NCBI RefSeq assembly: GCF_030376605.1
Contig: NZ_JARRAE010000004.1
Location: 1-64,000 of the forward strand
Direction: 5' to 3'
From: Pseudochrobactrum sp. sp1633
GTDB lineage: Bacteria; Pseudomonadota; Alphaproteobacteria; Rhizobiales; Rhizobiaceae
DNA length: 64,000 nt
In this document: one piece after another, positions 36,210 through 46,195 of the stretch
Numbering within the stretch: position 1 is the first letter of the stretch
How the letters are laid out: every line of letters begins with the position of its first letter
The notes under the pieces: model-generated
The model's database searches: none
The model's input: the letters and a program-made list of their open reading frames with translations, nothing else
What the model was told of the DNA's origin: nothing
Position numbers and translations under genes: made by a program

Positions 36210-37328
36210 TTATACACGCATCGGCATCAGAACATAAACCAGATGTTCGTCGCCCTCATCGCATACCAGCATCGGTGAACCGGCATCAGCCAGCATAAAC
36301 ACCGCTTCTTTGCCCGAAAGCTGCGCTGTGATGTCGAGCAGATATTTCGAATTAAAGCCGATTTCCATCGGCTCATTATCATAACCCGCAGGCAGTTCAT
36401 CGGTTGCGCTGCCGGAATCAGGATTATTGACGGTCAGAGTCAGAAGACCATCGGAAATGCTGAGCTTAACCGCGCGACCTTTTTCGTTGGAAATCGTCGA
36501 TACGCGGTCAACAGCAGAAGCAAAGCTCTGACGGTCAATCACCAGCTTGCGGTCATTGCCCGCCGGAATCACCCGCTTATATTCAGGGAAAGTCCCGTCG
36601 ATCAGTTTCGAGGTCAAAACCACAGTGCCGACTGTGAAGCGGATTTTTACATCCGAGACTTCAATCGTTACCTGCATATCCGGTACATCGACCAGCTTCT
36701 GTAATTCAGCAACTGTTTTGCGCGGAATAATGATCGCAGGCATGCCTTCGGCACCGCTTGGAGCTTCCATTGCCGCACGCGCCAGACGGTGACCGTCAGT
36801 CGCCACAGCACGCAATTCCAAGCGTCCGTCATCTTCACCGGCATAGAGGTGAATACCGTTGAGATAATAGCGGGTTTCTTCTGTCGAGATTGCAAAATTA
36901 GTGCGGTCGATCAGACGCTTCAGCGCACTCGCCTCCATACGGAATGTATGGGTGAAGCTGCCGGCGGTCAGTTCAGGAAAATCGGACTGCGGCAGGCACT
37001 GCAGACGGAAGGATGAGCGACCGGAGACAACCGACATGGCTGTACCGTCTTCATTATTGGCCAGCATCACTTCCGCACCATCAGGCAACTTGCGCACGAT
37101 GTCATAAAGCAGATGCGCTGGAACCGTTGTTGCTCCCGCCACATCAATTGCCGCTTCGGTCGATTCGGTCACTTCCAGATCAAGGTCTGTCGCCTTGAGC
37201 TTCAGCACGCCGTCTTCTCCCTGCAACAGCACATTGGAGAGAATCGGAATGGTATTGCGGCGTTCAACCACGCGATGCACATGGTTGAGGGATTTCAGGA
37301 GATTCGAACGTTCAATAGTTACGCGCAT
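36210..37328 (-). CDS. dnaN: DNA polymerase III beta subunit (sliding clamp)
   Basis: The 372-residue protein has three clamp domains (MRVTIERSNLLKSLNHV at the start; AISTEETRYYLNGIHL; and the C-terminal MPMRV). It forms the dimeric ring that ties polymerases to DNA. It is 249 bases from dnaA on the same strand, with a dnaA terminator-like hairpin between. Confidence 0.97.
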   Translation of the reverse strand: MRVTIERSNLLKSLNHVHRVVERRNTIPILSNVLLQGEDGVLKLKATDLDLEVTESTEAAIDVAGATTVPAHLLYDIVRKLPDGAEVMLANNEDGTAMSVVSGRSSFRLQCLPQSDFPELTAGSFTHTFRMEASALKRLIDRTNFAISTEETRYYLNGIHLYAGEDDGRLELRAVATDGHRLARAAMEAPSGAEGMPAIIIPRKTVAELQKLVDVPDMQVTIEVSDVKIRFTVGTVVLTSKLIDGTFPEYKRVIPAGNDRKLVIDRQSFASAVDRVSTISNEKGRAVKLSISDGLLTLTVNNPDSGSATDELPAGYDNEPMEIGFNSKYLLDITAQLSGKEAVFMLADAGSPMLVCDEGDEHLVYVLMPMRV

Positions 37329-37527
37329 GATGGTCAGAACTCGCTAACATCTGTCTGGTGACAGACAGGTCTGCACCGGAGATCGCGGCGCGACAGGCGC
37401 CTTCTTGGACGGGTAAATTGCCAGAGTTTAAGACTATTTTGCAAGTCCGCAGAACAACGCAGCGGCGTTTTCTTCGCGATAAAAGGCTTACAGAGCCACT
37501 CTTTGCACCACATTTTCGCAAAAGGGT

Positions 37528-37555
37528 CTGTATCGCGACCAAAGCCGCGATACAG
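37528..37555 (-). terminator. Hairpin after dnaA
   Basis: CTGTATCGCG pairs perfectly with CGCGATACAG. On the minus strand it lies 23 bases after the dnaA stop and is followed by ACCCTTTTG. The T-run is short, so termination may be partial and dnaN may have its own promoter in 37329-37527. Confidence 0.6.
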
Positions 37556-37577
37556 AATCAGTGATATCTGTTGCAGA

Positions 37578-39185
37578 TTATGCGGATTGCTCATTGATCA
37601 GGCGTTTCAGAAGCTCAAGCTCCTGTGCCAGTTTAAGATCAGCACCGACCAGATCTTCAATCTTGCGCACGGCATGCAGCACTGTGGTGTGATCACGGCC
37701 ACCGAATCGACGTCCGATTTCCGGCAGGGAGCGCGGGGTCAGCATTTTCGCCAGATACATCGCCACCTGACGCGGCTTCACAATGGTGCGTGTGCGGCGG
37801 TTGGACAAAAGATCCTGCTTCGACACATTGTAATGACGGGCAACAATGCGCTGAATTTCTTCAATACGGATACGCTTCGGCTCACCCGCACGGGTCAGAT
37901 GACCGAGCAGTTCATCAACGCGATCGATCGACAGGTTCGGCTCAAAGGACTGACGGAACAGCAGCTGATTGAACGCGCCTTCCAGCTCGCGGCCGCTACC
38001 GGTAACGGTGCGGGCCACATGGGCGAGAATATCGTCAGCAATATCAATATTGCGCTCTTCTATCTGCGCGGAGGCCAGACGGCGCTTGAGCATTTCTACA
38101 CGCATTTCATAATCCGGCGCCGCCATTTCGAGCGCTACACCACCCTGAAGACGGGAGCGGACACGAACATCCAGCGATTCCAGTTCGGAAGGCGCGCGGT
38201 CTGCGGCCACAACTACCTGTTTGGCGCTGTCGAGCAGCGTGTTGATCAGATGGCAGAACTCGTGCTGGATCGACTTACCCTGCAGGAACTGCATGTCATC
38301 AATGATCAGCAGATCAATATCACGCAGCTGTTCTTTGAAGGACAGCGCATTGTTGTCGCGGATTGCGGTCGCAAAGCGCCACATGAAATATTCAGCGGTC
38401 AGATAAACAACGCGCGGCTTGTCGGCGCGCTGCAAGGCATTGGCAGCAATCGCCTGCAGCAGATGGGTTTTACCAAGACCGACGGATGCGTGAATGAAAA
38501 GCGGGTTGAAGCGTACGGCGCTGGAACCGGCCTCTGCAATGGTACGGGCTGCAGCAAGCGCCACGCGGTTGGACGCACCATCGACAAAACTGTCAAAAGT
38601 ATAGCGCGGATCAAGCGGAGAACCGAGCACACCACCGGCAGCAGCGCCTTGAGCGGCGGCTTCAACCTGACTGGTGCGTTTCTCGGCAGAGAAGCTCTGG
38701 CCGACCGGGAAAACCGGCTTTTCACGCTGCGGCGCTGCAATCTGCGCAATTTCCTGAATAGCTTCCGCAACAGGGGCAATTGGGCGTGCAGCACGGGTCA
38801 TACCGCGCACAACAACCTCAACCTTCAGGATCTGCGGATTTTCTTCCTGCCACAGCATGGTCAGCATTTCAGCGTAATGATTGTTGATCCAGGAACGCAG
38901 AAATGCAGTCGGCACAGAAAAACGCACAACACTCTTAGAGACTTCATCAAGCTTCAGACGACCAAACCACGAAGAGAATATCTCACTGCCAACGCGCGCT
39001 TTCAGCTTGCTCAGCAGTCGTTCAAAGGCCTCATCCGGAGAAGCGGTTGTTAAAGTCATAGTCTCTTTCTCACTCATAAAGTCCGGTGCCGATACCGTCT
39101 GAACATGCGGGGTCTGGCTGATCGGCGGGAGCGACTGACCGGTTGCGTTCATCACATCCAGTTTAGCCTCATTCTTTGCAATCAT
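37578..39185 (-). CDS. dnaA: Chromosomal replication initiator DnaA
   Basis: Binds origin boxes and melts DNA. The 535-residue protein has domain I ([20 protein letters not shown] about 54-75), an Ala-rich linker, the AAA+ domain with Walker A ([12 protein letters not shown]), Walker B ([10 protein letters not shown]), and the C-terminal domain with signature [16 protein letters not shown] used the ATG at 39185; the N-terminal tail of about 50 residues is longer than in E. coli, and an inner start is possible. Upstream lies a 1-kb gene-free interval with cell-cycle signals. Confidence 0.95.
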   Translation of the reverse strand: MIAKNEAKLDVMNATGQSLPPISQTPHVQTVSAPDFMSEKETMTLTTASPDEAFERLLSKLKARVGSEIFSSWFGRLKLDEVSKSVVRFSVPTAFLRSWINNHYAEMLTMLWQEENPQILKVEVVVRGMTRAARPIAPVAEAIQEIAQIAAPQREKPVFPVGQSFSAEKRTSQVEAAAQGAAAGGVLGSPLDPRYTFDSFVDGASNRVALAAARTIAEAGSSAVRFNPLFIHASVGLGKTHLLQAIAANALQRADKPRVVYLTAEYFMWRFATAIRDNNALSFKEQLRDIDLLIIDDMQFLQGKSIQHEFCHLINTLLDSAKQVVVAADRAPSELESLDVRVRSRLQGGVALEMAAPDYEMRVEMLKRRLASAQIEERNIDIADDILAHVARTVTGSGRELEGAFNQLLFRQSFEPNLSIDRVDELLGHLTRAGEPKRIRIEEIQRIVARHYNVSKQDLLSNRRTRTIVKPRQVAMYLAKMLTPRSLPEIGRRFGGRDHTTVLHAVRKIEDLVGADLKLAQELELLKRLINEQSA

Positions 39186-39782
39186 TTTCGCCTCACAATA
39201 GGGTTCAGTTTTTTAGGTCGGCTAATCTTCAGGATCATACCGGATGCATCTTTTGATTGATGCTTGTTACTCAGCGGTTTGGCCAGGACAGGTCTCAGCG
39301 TCCGCTCTCATTTTTGTTTATCGTCGTATTTGTTTATCGTCTTAAATTCTGTTCGCGTCAGTTTCGCAGATCATAATCCTTGGTCATGGTCGTGGGTCAC
39401 ATTCTTTCAGCTGCGACTCATGTTCTGACTGTTCCATGCTGATTGCCCGTATTGAACCATTCAACAACCTCTGTTTCCATCTGCAGCTTCGCAAAGCTTT
39501 TTTTAGGTTAATGACCGGTAAACGATGCTGTCTTGCATCATTACAGAACGGCCCTTCCCATCACCGGCAACCGCAGGTCAGATCCTCATTCAGGATATTT
39601 CCCCCCGCAGTGCCAATCATTCGCAGACACACAGATACTCTTTCGCAGAATTGAAAATTCCGCGTCAGATCACTTTGCACGCCATGAAATTATAACCGGA
39701 CGCCGACAGCTTTTTGGCCAATGGTCCAGAGCACTGATCGGCTAACTTTAGCGAAATCTTTAGCCTTAGGGCAAGACCGCCG

Positions 39783-39797
39783 TTAAGAGTTTTTTAA
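39783..39797. promoter_or_regulatory. Perfect CtrA binding site
   Basis: TTAA-7 bases-TTAA matches the full CtrA consensus of Caulobacter and Rhizobiales. A second, one-mismatch site TTAATGACCGGTAAA lies near 39507-39522. CtrA represses origins and controls cell-cycle genes. Confidence 0.6.
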
Positions 39798-39864
39798 TCA
39801 TTTGAACCGTCTTTCAATACGCATAACTATTTTGATACAGGGCCTGAAATTAATAAGACCTTTG

Positions 39865-40073
39865 GATTCAACATCTTTTTATCGGAGCAATTATTAACCC
39901 TTCCGGAATCTCCGGAGTGAAAAAAAATAATAATAATTCACTTGACTCAGAGTGCTACGGCGCAATCCCCAGACTCAGTACAGAACTGTGCATAAAGAGG
40001 AGTCGCCGCTGTAAAATTTATTGCAAATATAAAAATATAAAAACAGAGAATCTCTGAGTTACTTTAGAGATTC
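39865..40073. promoter_or_regulatory. Cluster of seven GANTC (CcrM) methylation sites
   Basis: GANTC sites begin at 39865, 39906, 39944, 39972, 40000, 40048 and 40069; one more is at 39415. A random sequence would have about one in this length. CcrM methylation of such sites times dnaA and other genes in Caulobacter. Confidence 0.65.
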
Positions 40074-40135
40074 CTTTTATTAATACTCAAAATTCCGGTT
40101 TCAAATGTCTCGCGACCAACCGGAAATACAGGTAT

Positions 40136-40165
40136 AAAAAAACCCGGTATAAATACCGGGTTTTT
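40136..40165 (-). terminator. Rho-independent terminator of rpsT
   Basis: AAACCCGGTAT and ATACCGGGTTT form a perfect stem around AA, with A-runs and T-runs on both sides. It stands 22 bases after the rpsT stop on the minus strand. Confidence 0.95.
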
Positions 40166-40186
40166 AAATCAGTCATACTGCTAAAA

Positions 40187-40453
40187 TTAAGCAGTCATGC
40201 CTTTAAGACGTGCAGCAAGACGCGATACTTTACGCGAAGCTGTGTTCTTATGTACAACGCCCTTTGTTACAGCGCGCATCAGTTCAGGCTCAGCAATCTT
40301 GAATGCGGCCTGAGCTGCAGCCTTGTCACCAAGCGCAACTGCATCTTCAAACTTACGAATAAATGTACGTACGCGTGAACGACGGGATTTGTTGACCTCG
40401 GTGCGGGCTTCGATTTTACGAACCGCTTTCTTGGCCGAAGGTGTATTGGCCAT
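40187..40453 (-). CDS. rpsT: 30S ribosomal protein S20
   Basis: An 88-residue basic protein with the usual S20 start [19 protein letters not shown] and helical repeat. It is monocistronic, with a strong terminator after it and 262 bases before the upstream echA gene, in which I see no gene. The order echA-rpsT-dnaA is usual in Brucella relatives. Confidence 0.97.
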   Translation of the reverse strand: MANTPSAKKAVRKIEARTEVNKSRRSRVRTFIRKFEDAVALGDKAAAQAAFKIAEPELMRAVTKGVVHKNTASRKVSRLAARLKGMTA

Positions 40454-40715
40454 AAATGCCTCTCTTTTTCTATCAGCTTTCCAGCGGGCTTTTCAGCATC
40501 GATATCATATCGAAGGGGCAGGCCACCGGGCAAAAATCTATCAGGACAGCCCGAAAGCTATCTCACTGTTGCGCGCTTATAGATCAGCTTGTCCGTCTCG
40601 TCAATGTGGATTCTCTCACCGCAAGCGCTGGAAACCCGCAAAAATACGGTCTTTGAAGCCTTTCCCTCTGCCCTGCCCCGCTTTAGCGGACAGAGCAGCC
40701 TTAAGCGCGCCCGAC

Positions 40716-41489
40716 TCAGCGGTTTGAAAATGAAGGACTGCGCTTATCGACGAAAGCCGCCATCCCCTCTTTCTGGTCCTCTGTTGCAAAAAGCGCATGG
40801 AAAGAGCGGCGCTCATATTTCAGCCCTTCCTGCAATGTCGTTTCAAAAGCGCGGTTGACCGATTCTTTCGCCATCATCACGGAAAGCTGTGAGAAAGCAG
40901 CAATCCGCTCCGCCGCTTTCAAAGCTTCATCCAGCAGCACATCCGGTGCCACAACGCGCGATACCAGACCACAGCGCTCAGCCTCGGCAGCATCCATCAT
41001 CCGGCCGGTCAGCACCATATCCATCGCCTTGGCTTTACCGACGAAGCGTGCCAGCCGCTGCGTACCGCCCATGCCCGGAATGATTCCGAGTGTGATCTCC
41101 GGCTGACCGAATTTGGCCGTCTCTGAAGCAATGATAAAATCGCACATCATTGCCAGTTCACAACCGCCGCCAAGCGTATAGCCGCTGACTGCTGCAATTA
41201 CCGGTTTACGGATTGCATTGATTCCCTCCCAGTCGCTGAGGAAATCCTGCCCATAGGCATCGGCAAAAGATAAGTTCTGCATTTCCTTGATATCGGCACC
41301 GGCCGCAAAAGCCTTATCAGAGCCTGTCAGAACGATCGCACCAATTGCATCGTCTTTATCAAAAGCCTGCAAAGCGTCCGTCAATTCTGTGATCAGCTGT
41401 GTGTTCAGCGCATTGAGCGCCTGCGGCCGGTTCAGCCGGATGAGACCGGTTTTGCCACGTGTTTCAGCCAGAATCGTTTCATATGCCAT
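40716..41489 (-). CDS. Enoyl-CoA hydratase
   Basis: The 257-residue crotonase-family protein hydrates enoyl-CoA in beta-oxidation. Oxyanion hole residues lie in [10 protein letters not shown] and [17 protein letters not shown]; both catalytic Glu equivalents are present (GGCELAM and FGQPEITLG). I chose ATG 41489 because GGGAG lies upstream; TTG just before is also in frame. It is 47 bases from mutM. Confidence 0.93.
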   Translation of the reverse strand: MAYETILAETRGKTGLIRLNRPQALNALNTQLITELTDALQAFDKDDAIGAIVLTGSDKAFAAGADIKEMQNLSFADAYGQDFLSDWEGINAIRKPVIAAVSGYTLGGGCELAMMCDFIIASETAKFGQPEITLGIIPGMGGTQRLARFVGKAKAMDMVLTGRMMDAAEAERCGLVSRVVAPDVLLDEALKAAERIAAFSQLSVMMAKESVNRAFETTLQEGLKYERRSFHALFATEDQKEGMAAFVDKRSPSFSNR

Positions 41490-41536
41490 CAATCATACTC
41501 CCGGAATGGTTTTATTGCTCATGAACTGGAAAAGGG

Positions 41537-42424
41537 TCAGGCGCTACAGGCGGCGCAAAAGAATGTTGAACGCCCGTTCTGCACAATACGCTGCACAATT
41601 GCGCCACAGCGCCGGCAGGGCTCGCCTTCACGGTCGTAAACCGCAAAGGAATGCTGGAAATAGCCAAGCGTGCCATCGGCCTGCCGGTGATCGCGCAGGC
41701 TGGAGCCTCCGGCGACGATAGCCTCAGCAATCACTTCGCGGACAGAGGTTGCGAGCGATTCTGCAAGTTGCGGATTTTCAGCAACCTCTCCGGCGGCACG
41801 CAGCGGTGAGAGACCGGCGCGCCACAAAGCTTCACAGACATAAATATTGCCAAGACCGGCAATCAGCCGCTGATCGAGCAGCGCCGCTTTTAAGCTTACT
41901 CTTTTATCTCTGAACAGACTGGCAAGCACTGATCCTGACAGGCTATTGCCCGTCGGTTCAATACCCAGATCTTTGAGTGAAGGGTGATCCGCTAGCTCTC
42001 CCGCACCGCACAACAACAGAAAGCCGAACCGGCGCGGGTCATTATAGATGACCTGACGCTGGCCGTGGTTTGCAGATTGCAAATGAAAGACGACATGATC
42101 ATGCGCAGGATTTTTGGAGCGCGGAAAATGAAAATCCTCCCCTGTCCGCTCTTTTGATGCGAATCGTAAATCCGGCTCAATCCTGTAGGAACCGGACATG
42201 CCCAGATGACTGATAAGGCTGGCACCATCCTCAAATTCGATCAGCAGATATTTTGCACGTCGTCCCAGAGAGATGATTTTCTGCCCCTGCAAACGCTCAT
42301 TCAAATCTTTTGGAAAAGGAAAGCGTAAGTCAGGGCGGTTCAGAACCAGCTTTTCAACAGTTGCCCCTTCCATAACCGGCTGCAATCCGCGGCGTACCGT
42401 CTCCACCTCAGGCAATTCAGGCAT
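41537..42424 (-). CDS. mutM: Formamidopyrimidine-DNA glycosylase
   Basis: Removes 8-oxoguanine and nicks the strand. The mature enzyme needs Pro at position 2: the start [14 protein letters not shown] at 42424 provides it, with a GGAGGCGC site upstream; a longer frame from 42439 is wrong for the family. The C-terminal zinc finger CRRC-CAAC is present in the last 30 residues. The start overlaps the deoB end by 8 bases, so it is coupled to deoB, which is not the usual partner. Confidence 0.95.
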   Translation of the reverse strand: MPELPEVETVRRGLQPVMEGATVEKLVLNRPDLRFPFPKDLNERLQGQKIISLGRRAKYLLIEFEDGASLISHLGMSGSYRIEPDLRFASKERTGEDFHFPRSKNPAHDHVVFHLQSANHGQRQVIYNDPRRFGFLLLCGAGELADHPSLKDLGIEPTGNSLSGSVLASLFRDKRVSLKAALLDQRLIAGLGNIYVCEALWRAGLSPLRAAGEVAENPQLAESLATSVREVIAEAIVAGGSSLRDHRQADGTLGYFQHSFAVYDREGEPCRRCGAIVQRIVQNGRSTFFCAACSA

Positions 42425-43658
42425 CTGCGCCTCCGGCATTTGCTGACTGCGCAGGATTAATAGGAGCGGTCAGAAAATTCTCACCGGCAAGTGCGTTTTC
42501 AAGCCCCAGATAGGTGGCAACGGATTGACCGATATCTGCAAAACTATTGCGCAGGCCAATGGAGCCGCTGCCCGCTCCCGCAATCAGCACCGGTACACAT
42601 TCGCGAGTGTGATCACTGCCAGGCCAGCCCGGGTCACAACCATGATCGGCGGTGAGAATCAGCAGATCCCCCTCACGCATTTTTGCCAGCAGTTCCGGCA
42701 AACGCTTATCGAATGCCTCCAGTGCGGCGGCATAGCCGGCAATATCGCGTCGATGACCGTAGAGCATATCGAAATCAACCAGATTGGTAAAAATCAGATC
42801 ACCGTCTCCGGCTTCATCCATCACATCAAGCGTGGCATCAACCAGCGCCTCATTACCATGCGCTTTGCGCAAATGTGTAACGCCTGATCCGGCAAAAATA
42901 TCGCTGATTTTGCCCACAGCATAAACATCACGACCGGATGACTGCACAACATTCAGCAAGGTGGGTTGCGGCGGCGGTACAGCGAAATCACGTCGGTTGC
43001 CGGTGCGTTCAAAACTGGCACGGGCTTCTCCGATAAACGGGCGCGCAATCACACGCCCGATATTCAGCGGATCTATCAACACGCGCAAAGCGGCACAAAG
43101 ATCGTAGAGGCGCTGCAATCCGAAATGCTCTTCATGCGCAGCCACCTGCAGCACAGAATCCGAAGATGTATAAAATATCGGTTTGCCCGTGCGGATATGT
43201 TCCTCACCAAACTGCGCAATAATTTCCGTGCCGGAGGCATGGCAATTGCCCAAAATGCCGCTCAGTTTTCCCTGATTGATGATAGTTTCGATCAAATCGT
43301 CCGGAAATGTCGGAATGGTTTTCGGAAAATAACCCCAATCAAAAGGAACCGGCAATCCGGCAATCTCCCAATGACCGGACGGCGTGTCCTTGCCCTTGGA
43401 GATTTCACATGCCGCTCCCCAGAGACCTTTGATCGGGCGGGTTTCGTCCTGTCCGGCAGGGAAGCTTCCGCAAGCAAGCTGTGCCGCCTGCGCCAATCCC
43501 AGCGCCATCATATTCGGTATCGTCAAGGGCGTATGCTTTTCAGCACAAAGGCTTGCGATTGTACCCAGCGTATTTGAGCCCTGATCGGCAAACAACGTGG
43601 CATCCGGTGCACCGCCGATGCCGAATGAATCGAGCACAATGAGGAAAACCCGTCGCAT
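42417..43658 (-). CDS. deoB: Phosphopentomutase
   Basis: Interconverts ribose-1-phosphate and ribose-5-phosphate. The 413-residue metalloenzyme has [11 protein letters not shown] near the start, [14 protein letters not shown] (the phosphothreonine loop) and the C-terminal [19 protein letters not shown] metal site. It ends a group with mutM and echA on the minus strand and lies head-on with the tad locus side. Confidence 0.97.
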   Translation of the reverse strand: MRRVFLIVLDSFGIGGAPDATLFADQGSNTLGTIASLCAEKHTPLTIPNMMALGLAQAAQLACGSFPAGQDETRPIKGLWGAACEISKGKDTPSGHWEIAGLPVPFDWGYFPKTIPTFPDDLIETIINQGKLSGILGNCHASGTEIIAQFGEEHIRTGKPIFYTSSDSVLQVAAHEEHFGLQRLYDLCAALRVLIDPLNIGRVIARPFIGEARASFERTGNRRDFAVPPPQPTLLNVVQSSGRDVYAVGKISDIFAGSGVTHLRKAHGNEALVDATLDVMDEAGDGDLIFTNLVDFDMLYGHRRDIAGYAAALEAFDKRLPELLAKMREGDLLILTADHGCDPGWPGSDHTRECVPVLIAGAGSGSIGLRNSFADIGQSVATYLGLENALAGENFLTAPINPAQSANAGGADA

Positions 43659-43757
43659 AGAATATAGCCTTTAATCCGCTTGATGATGTGCTTTCATAAA
43701 AGGCATATCATAAAAACCACCGCAAACATCAAGCAAGAAAATAATGGACACGCACGA

Positions 43758-44381
43758 CTAAGAGCCACATGTGGCGCATAAAACTGCGTCTGTATAGCGC
43801 GGACTAACGAAATAGGTTTCAGCCATAGATAATGAAGGAACAATATATGAGGTGAATGGAATATGTTTATACTGCGTATCAATACGGATATAATTTATCA
43901 CTTCTTTGCGGAGGTTCTCTGGCAAATCGATCGGATCCGCACCTTTGTCGGTATCAAAACCAGGTGTCTTATGCGACCAATCAAGCTTCACAACAAATGG
44001 GCTCGTCACCGTTTTTTGCTCCACTTTCACAAAGGAAATTCTGATTTCCGGCGCACGGCCTGACGGAGCCATAACAGTAGCCCCAATATTAAAAATATCA
44101 TCCAATTGGCTGGGCGTGACATTGATTTGTTTACTTAATAAATCCCCGACCATGCTGGCAACGCGGTTCACTTTCCGATTCACCTCAACACCGCGGGAAA
44201 CATCCGCAACACCGGCGTAAATAATCACCATCACCGGTAAAAGCAGTGCAAACTCGACCGCAGAAACACCGCGCTCATCTTTGACAAGACGACAGATGCA
44301 CGAGCGCAAGACTGCGTAAGGGATAAACGCCCTCGCAATAAAATCTCTCAAACAGCTTGGTATTTTGCGTTTACAAACCAT
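43758..44381 (-). CDS. TadG-like / TadE-family minor pilin
   Basis: The 207-residue protein has a short cytoplasmic head and the processing region DERGVSAVEFALLLPVMVIIYAGVAD, the TadE-type pseudopilin signature (Glu at +5). The rest is a predicted extracytoplasmic part. It overlaps the next upstream TadE gene at one base (stop and start share bases near 44381). Together they are minor pilins needed to assemble Tad pili. Confidence 0.85.
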   Translation of the reverse strand: MVCKRKIPSCLRDFIARAFIPYAVLRSCICRLVKDERGVSAVEFALLLPVMVIIYAGVADVSRGVEVNRKVNRVASMVGDLLSKQINVTPSQLDDIFNIGATVMAPSGRAPEIRISFVKVEQKTVTSPFVVKLDWSHKTPGFDTDKGADPIDLPENLRKEVINYIRIDTQYKHIPFTSYIVPSLSMAETYFVSPRYTDAVLCATCGS

Positions 44382-44953
44382 CAGTAAAAAGGCTCATTTT
44401 GCCAGGTCGTGGTTGAAAAAAGCGGTAATATATTATCTTCAGGTTTCATCTTCGGATCAATGAGATACATAATATTGGTAATGACCGGCCACCGATATAA
44501 AACATTGATCTGATTGATCGTTAACGGCCCTCCAAGATTAATACGGGAAGGCACCCCTAAATGACCCGTTGAGGTAACAAGGTTTTTGACCGGAACTTCT
44601 GCAAAATTTTCATAATTATCCAGATTAATATACAGCCCTGGACAACCAGCTGTAACCATAAACTGGATTTTATTACAAATTGCGGCCCTTATTTCATCAG
44701 GCTTTGCATTTTCTTGTTTTTTACGTCCTGTATAGAACTCTCGGCTCAAGTCCTCTGTTGCATTGGATAAAATTTGTTGCGCGGTAAAACTCACACCAAG
44801 TTCAATAACAGAGAAAACAAAAATGAAAAACGGCAATGCAACCAGCGCAAACTCAACCGCCGTCACCCCCTCTTCATTCCGCACAAAGCCGCGAAATGTT
44901 TTTCTTTTTTGCAGCGAGGTGGAAGTTTCAGAACTGTCTCTCATCATTGCCAT
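44381..44953 (-). CDS. tadE: TadE-family minor pilin
   Basis: The 190-residue protein has the TadE prepilin segment EEGVTAVEFALVALPFFIFVFSVIELGV preceded by a basic head (KRKTFRGFVRNE). The CpaA peptidase upstream would cleave before the hydrophobic segment. It is one of two TadE-type genes in the minus-strand part of the locus. Confidence 0.86.
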   Translation of the reverse strand: MAMMRDSSETSTSLQKRKTFRGFVRNEEGVTAVEFALVALPFFIFVFSVIELGVSFTAQQILSNATEDLSREFYTGRKKQENAKPDEIRAAICNKIQFMVTAGCPGLYINLDNYENFAEVPVKNLVTSTGHLGVPSRINLGGPLTINQINVLYRWPVITNIMYLIDPKMKPEDNILPLFSTTTWQNEPFY

Positions 44954-45013
44954 TCGGTTTTACAAAAGACTGATAGAAAATCGGGCACAAAATTGGCTTT
45001 ACCACAAAGATGA

Positions 45014-45406
45014 TCATAATTTAGGCATTACAACTTTAGGCTCGCAAATCGGTGTACAGGACATGACCAATACATTTGCCCCGCGAAAAATTCGCGTTGT
45101 CGCCACATCATTCTGTCCGACCATAACTTTTTCATCGAGCAAAGTTTCGCCGTCCTGATCAATCACGACCAGATTGGTCACGCCATTACTGCGTCCGGTC
45201 AGAACAATGGTTTTTCCGTCTTGCATCACGGCATCGACAATCGTGTCATTACCAATGATCACGGATTTTGCCGTTTTATCAAGACGCAGAATATGTGCCT
45301 GATCCGTCTGGATTTGTATTGCCTGAACTTCCGTAGCATTGACCTGATAAGGCAACATGCCTGCACTCAGGAAAGCGAAAACTAAGAGTTTTTTCAGGTC
45401 CATCAT
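45014..45406 (-). CDS. Small pilus assembly protein with secretin N-terminal (CpaC-type) domain
   Basis: The 130-residue protein has a signal peptide (KKLLVFAFLSAGMLPYQVNA) and a single pilus_assembly N-domain (PF13629-like), DTIVDAVMQDGKTIVLTGRSNGVTNLVVIDQDG. This domain is also at the N-terminus of the CpaC secretin encoded nearby, so this one may pair with it. It has two Cys close to the C-terminus (CTPIC). It is divergent from cpaA. Confidence 0.8.
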   Translation of the reverse strand: MMDLKKLLVFAFLSAGMLPYQVNATEVQAIQIQTDQAHILRLDKTAKSVIIGNDTIVDAVMQDGKTIVLTGRSNGVTNLVVIDQDGETLLDEKVMVGQNDVATTRIFRGANVLVMSCTPICEPKVVMPKL

Positions 45407-45551
45407 TTTTTGTCAGCCACGAAATAGGTTTTGTACATGGCTGCACTATGCGCAAGAGGGATGAAAGAAAAATTAATAGATAAAAAGCTAAACATTCTGG
45501 ATCACAACAGAATTACACTCAAACCATGCTTTTGTTGCATCAAGGTCATTC

Positions 45552-46046
45552 ATGCTCGCTCTCCTCATCGCTTTGATTTTTTGCGGCACCATGATCTATG
45601 CTGCGATTTCTGACCTGCTGTTTATGAAGATAAGTAATATTGCCTGTTTGTTTCTGGCGGCCAGCTTCATCATTCTGGCTCTGCTTTACGGTTTGTCTTT
45701 AAAAGATATTGGTTTGCATATTATCGCAGGTAGCGTCGTACTGATTATCTGTTTTGGTTTGTTTTTAATCAACGCTATGGGCGGCGGTGATGCCAAACTG
45801 ATCAGCGCTACCGCCCTCTGGACCGGGTTTTCGATGGTTCTGGTACAATATTTACTGATCAGCGCTATTACCGGCGGCATTCTGACATTATGCATTCTCC
45901 TGTTACGCAGACTGGTGAACAGAAACAAAATTGAGCATATCGCCTTTCTCTACCGGCTGACAGATCCGGCAAAAGGCATACCCTATGGCATTGCGCTGGC
46001 AATTGCAGGTCTGTGGATTTATCCGAACCTCGTCCTTGCAGGCTGA
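45552..46046 (+). CDS. cpaA: Prepilin peptidase (A24 family)
   Basis: The 164-residue membrane enzyme cuts Flp-type prepilins. Both aspartates of the family are in place: ISD in YAAISDLLFMKISN and GGGDAKL. About five hydrophobic segments are seen. AAGGTC precedes the ATG. It is the first plus-strand gene of the tad locus, but 149 bases separate it from cpaB. Confidence 0.93.
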   Translation: MLALLIALIFCGTMIYAAISDLLFMKISNIACLFLAASFIILALLYGLSLKDIGLHIIAGSVVLIICFGLFLINAMGGGDAKLISATALWTGFSMVLVQYLLISAITGGILTLCILLLRRLVNRNKIEHIAFLYRLTDPAKGIPYGIALAIAGLWIYPNLVLAG

Positions 46047-46081
46047 GTATCGAGCCAGAATGGCGTTTCGCATGCTCAATT

Positions 46082-46142
46082 TTGAAGTAATATGCTTCAA
46101 TAAACCAATAATAATAGTTCGTTAACCATAATTATACGATTC
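46082..46142. promoter_or_regulatory. Control signals upstream of cpaB
   Basis: TTGAAG-7 bases-CTTCAA (46082-46100) is a perfect dyad. A CtrA-like half site TTAACC is at 46122 and a GATTC (GANTC) site at 46138. They lie 54-114 bases before the cpaB start, where the promoter of the main tad operon should be. Cell-cycle control of pili by CtrA is known in Caulobacter. Confidence 0.4.
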
Positions 46143-46195
46143 CTGCTGCATTTAGAGTATGTGCCAAAATACACGCTCAATGCGGGGACTAGAAA

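Larger units (their letters stand above)
39186..40186. other. Gene-free dnaA-rpsT interval, dnaA control region and possible origin
   Basis: About 1,000 bases without a credible gene; the open frames near 39436-39745 look like noise. It contains a perfect CtrA site (39783-39797), a cluster of GANTC sites (39865-40073), one DnaA-box-like TGTGCATAA (39987-39995), an A+T-rich stretch (39918-39940, flanked by AGTGAA and TTCACT) and a hairpin GAATCTCT-10 bases-AGAGATTC (40048-40073+). A full DnaA-box cluster is missing, so calling it the origin is only a possibility; a dnaA control region is more secure. Confidence 0.5.

Noticed and set aside
37503-39053. Open frame of 516 codons antisense to dnaA
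   Set aside because: It is a shadow of dnaA codon bias in the opposite strand; the protein is His/Arg/Gln-rich and matches no family, while dnaA is certain.
39436-39745. Two 70-codon frames in the dnaA-rpsT gap
   Set aside because: No ribosome binding site, no family likeness, mutually overlapping.
39942-40075. A small RNA gene between TTGACT and the GAATCTCT hairpin
   Set aside because: No -10 element is found at the right spacing and the hairpin works in both directions.
39186-40186. A confirmed chromosomal origin with DnaA boxes
   Set aside because: Only one near-match (TGTGCATAA) occurs; the region is reported as control DNA with origin as a possibility.
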